64,000 nucleotides of DNA from contig JAKOTQ010000096.1 in assembly GCA_029776205.1 (NCBI GenBank), forward strand, positions 133,771 through 197,770, given 5' to 3'. This DNA is from Bacillota bacterium. Lineage in GTDB: Bacteria > Bacillota > UBA4882 > UBA8346. The position numbers and the translations under genes were made by a program. This document shows, piece after piece, positions 61,829 through 64,000 of this stretch; position 1 is the first letter of the stretch, and the number at the start of each line of letters is the position of its first letter. The notes under the pieces are model-generated. The model searched no databases, was not told the DNA's origin, and worked only from the letters and a program-made list of their open reading frames with translations.

Positions 61829-62524
61829 TTAAATATCCACAATCACCACAGTTACATTATCCATTCCGCCCCGTTCGACGGCTAAAGCCACCAATTGCTC
61901 AGCTAGTACCTTCGGCATGTCATTACCGGCTAAGACTTGCCCGATAGTATCTTCATCGACCATACCGGTTAAGCCGTCACTGCATAATAGAAACCTATCT
62001 CCAGGTTGGACTGGAAGAACCATCGTTTCAACTTCAATGTTTCCTTTCGTCCCTAACGCGCGGGTCAACATATTACGGTGGGGATGTTCCTTTGCTTCTA
62101 TTTCCGTAAGCTCTCCCCGTTTGACTAACTCTGCCACTAATGAATGATCATCTGTCAACCGAATTAATTCACCTTTCGCGGTATACCGGTAAATACGACT
62201 ATCTCCGATATGAGCCACAATGGCTTTATGAGGAAAAAGTACCAAAACAGCCACTGTCGTCCCCATCCCGGCTAACTCCGGATTTTTCTCCGCTTCAGCC
62301 AAAATCGCATTATTAGCTTCTAAAATCAGCTGTTTTAAACCTGCTTCATCGATCTGGGAGATATTGCCCGCCAAAATCGTTTCAACAGCAATCGAACTGG
62401 CAACTTCGCCTGCCCGATGGCCTCCCATGCCGTCGGCTACCACAAACAGATTATCTTTACAACCAAAGGAGTCTTCATTATGTTCCCGCACTTTACCAAT
62501 GTCCGTTTTTGCTCCAAATATCAT
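61829..62524 (-). CDS. stp: PP2C-family serine/threonine phosphatase
   Basis: This partner phosphatase (PrpC/Stp) of the PASTA kinase has 231 residues with the metal motifs VREHNEDSFG, VVADGMGGHRAGE, LCSDGLTGM and DNVTVVIVDI. The ATG has AAGGAGTG. It is separated by about 75 bases from prkC and preceded by the FHA gene. Confidence 0.97.
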   Translation of the reverse strand: MIFGAKTDIGKVREHNEDSFGCKDNLFVVADGMGGHRAGEVASSIAVETILAGNISQIDEAGLKQLILEANNAILAEAEKNPELAGMGTTVAVLVLFPHKAIVAHIGDSRIYRYTAKGELIRLTDDHSLVAELVKRGELTEIEAKEHPHRNMLTRALGTKGNIEVETMVLPVQPGDRFLLCSDGLTGMVDEDTIGQVLAGNDMPKVLAEQLVALAVERGGMDNVTVVIVDI

Positions 62525-62535
62525 CTGCTCACTCC

Positions 62536-63108
62536 TTACAAGGCGTCCGATGTACAGAAAGAAACACGTTCCAACTGAATCACCGTATCTCCCAGCTGTA
62601 TCAACTCTCCCGCAAATAGCTCCCGTTCACCGAAAACTTTTCCATCATTCACTTTGGTTCCATTGGTACTTCCAAGATCCTTGATATATAGTTGATCGCC
62701 ACGTATGGTGATTAAAGCATGATAACGGGATACCTTGGGATCTTTCAAATATATATGATTATCGCTTTTACGTCCTATCTTCACCAACGGAGTCGTCGCG
62801 ATATACTGTCGCCCGGCATCCAGACCAGATACCACTTTAAAAATCCATCCCTCTGTCATCCGTCGATTGGATGAATGAAGCGCACTAAATTTTTTGGTTT
62901 GATCTTCCCTATCCGCAGCGACTTCTCTCCGGGTAATATTCGGGTGGAGTTTCAATCTGCACAAGGTGTTTTCATTGTCCGGCGGGCACTCGCTCATCAA
63001 AGATTCTTGAAATGGCTTCAAACCATTAATAGGCTCTCTTTGGCCCCGCTGCAAGAATCGGGTGCGTGCCTTAATAAAGTGCAATAACCGAGACAGTCCC
63101 ACCGTCAT
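62536..63108 (-). CDS. FHA-domain protein
   Basis: The last ~100 residues form a forkhead-associated phosphothreonine-binding domain with GRKSDNHIYL, SRYHALI and GSTNGTKVND. The first ~85 residues are unlike any domain I know and include three Cys. The gene overlaps rlmN by 4 bases and lies 11 bases before the phosphatase gene. An FHA gene between rlmN and prpC is not the usual Firmicute order. It is a natural reader of PrkC phosphorylation. The true start may be further in, because the first ATG has a poor ribosome site. Confidence 0.88.
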   Translation of the reverse strand: MTVGLSRLLHFIKARTRFLQRGQREPINGLKPFQESLMSECPPDNENTLCRLKLHPNITRREVAADREDQTKKFSALHSSNRRMTEGWIFKVVSGLDAGRQYIATTPLVKIGRKSDNHIYLKDPKVSRYHALITIRGDQLYIKDLGSTNGTKVNDGKVFGERELFAGELIQLGDTVIQLERVSFCTSDAL

Positions 63109-64000
63109 TCACCTCGAAACTTTCCTTGAAGTTGTCCGCAAGCAGCAGTGAGTGTGGTACCCCGTTCTTTACGGATCGTCGTTTCAATATGAGCCCGGTT
63201 TAATTCCGCAGCAAACCAATGGATTTGAGACGGAGTTGAACGGCGAAATGGCGACCCGGGAACCGGATTAAACGGAATTAAATTGACGTGACAGAGCATT
63301 CCCCGAAGCAGCCGAATGAGATTAGCCGCATCTTGAGGCCGGTCATTTATACCATCGATTAACGTATATTCAAAGGTAACACGACGGCCGGTCCGTTCAA
63401 TATACTCCTGGCAAGCTTTGAGCAACGGAACGATCGGATATTTTTTATTTACCGGCATCAATCGGTTACGCAGATCATCATCAGCAGCATGCAGAGAAAT
63501 GGCCAGATTAACTTGTAACTGTTCCTCGGTTAACTTTAACACACCTGGAATTATGCCGCAAGTCGAAATCGTAATCCGCCGAGCCCCCATCGACAGTCCC
63601 TTCGGATCATTGATAATTCGTATTGCCTTTATTAAGGCATCATAATTTAACAATGGTTCCCCCTGACCCATCGCCACCAAATTGGTAAGGGTTACCCCTT
63701 GGAATTTGCTAATTCGCAAAATCTGATCAATGATCTCTCCTGTAGTTAAATTGCGAGTTAACCCATTTTGACCAGTAGCACAGAAAAGACATCCCATCGG
63801 ACAGCCAACCTGCGTCGAAAAACAGACCGTATGCCGATCATCATCGGGTAAATAAACACTTTCAACAGTAGAGCCGTCATCCAGTCCAAAGAGATATTTG
63901 ACTGTACCATCCGGAGCCGCTTCCCGCTCAACCACGGTTAAACATCCGATGGATAATCCCGCCTTATCCAACTGGTTCCTAAGCTCCATCGGTAAATTGG
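63105..64000 (-). CDS. rlmN: 23S rRNA / tRNA adenine-C2 methyltransferase RlmN (5' part missing)
   Basis: This radical SAM enzyme methylates A2503 of 23S rRNA and A37 of some tRNAs. The cluster motif CPMGCLFC, the GQGEPLLNYD segment and the catalytic Cys in AACGQLQG are present. The reading frame stays open to the right edge; the codons before the internal ATG encode NLP, which aligns with the family's NLPxxLR, so the real start lies outside. About 298 residues are visible. It leads the prpC-prkC operon. Confidence 0.95.
   Translation of the reverse strand, partial: NLPMELRNQLDKAGLSIGCLTVVEREAAPDGTVKYLFGLDDGSTVESVYLPDDDRHTVCFSTQVGCPMGCLFCATGQNGLTRNLTTGEIIDQILRISKFQGVTLTNLVAMGQGEPLLNYDALIKAIRIINDPKGLSMGARRITISTCGIIPGVLKLTEEQLQVNLAISLHAADDDLRNRLMPVNKKYPIVPLLKACQEYIERTGRRVTFEYTLIDGINDRPQDAANLIRLLRGMLCHVNLIPFNPVPGSPFRRSTPSQIHWFAAELNRAHIETTIRKERGTTLTAACGQLQGKFRGE

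Overview
The window reads as ordinary chromosome of a spore-forming, probably motile member of the Bacillota (Firmicutes), with GC in the mid-40s per cent by eye. Evidence for this includes the ctsR-mcsA-mcsB-clpC heat-shock operon, an alpha/beta-type small acid-soluble spore protein, YqhV- and ReoY-family proteins, a rlmN-stp-prkC-rsgA-rpe cluster, and many c-di-GMP and chemotaxis accessory proteins (three HD-GYP, one EAL-HDOD, two PilZ, two CheX, one CheB). Indolepyruvate:ferredoxin oxidoreductase and a B12-type radical SAM enzyme suggest anaerobic life. A predicted 396-residue outer-membrane beta-barrel ending in Phe, and a secreted solute-binding protein without a lipobox, suggest a diderm Firmicute (Negativicutes-, Halanaerobium- or Limnochordia-like). 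I could not fix the genus. No tRNA, rRNA, CRISPR array or intact insertion sequence was seen.

Layout. 1-4.5 kb: a tRNA-modifying methyltransferase, murA with ireB/reoM, and a short FtsH-type protease with a partner membrane protein. 4.5-9.4 kb: a repeat island, an orphan solute-binding protein, a thiamine-diphosphate enzyme, HD-GYP and cheX. 9.5-14.1 kb: the CtsR regulon operon with a readable promoter and operator. 14-25 kb: rho, cheB, pyrG, argS, fmdB and a B12 radical SAM gene. 25-31 kb: a palindrome-rich block, an amidohydrolase, c-di-GMP signalling genes, apt and argH. 31-38 kb: a tightly packed operon for an ECF tryptophan-type transporter, IorAB and a phenylacetate-CoA ligase family enzyme. 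38-46 kb: PilZ proteins, a lipid-glycosylation-like cluster, HD-GYP and more repeat islands. 46-57 kb: aspartate kinase, aminopeptidase, reoY, ogt, murC, a spore protein, a possible structured RNA, the beta-barrel and phosphosulfolactate synthase. 57-64 kb: a second ireB/reoM and cheX attached to the PASTA kinase operon.

Two systems stand out. First, the leader of the 31-38 kb operon has what looks like a TRAP attenuator: a sigma-A promoter, eleven triplet positions at 4-6 nt spacing of which eight are GAG or UAG, an antiterminator and a terminator. A second GAG/UAG cluster lies over the first gene's ribosome site. If TRAP shuts this operon down when tryptophan is plentiful, the IorAB and PaaK enzymes are more likely to run towards making aromatic amino acids from arylacetates than to degrade them. 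The substrate-binding gene of that operon carries a one-base frameshift in a G run.

Second, the window holds nearly all components known from Listeria and Enterococcus to control MurA turnover: PASTA kinase, phosphatase, ReoM/IreB (two copies), ReoY, ClpC and MurA. One reoM copy is translationally coupled to murA. That MurA has Asp in place of the catalytic-loop Cys, which predicts fosfomycin resistance.
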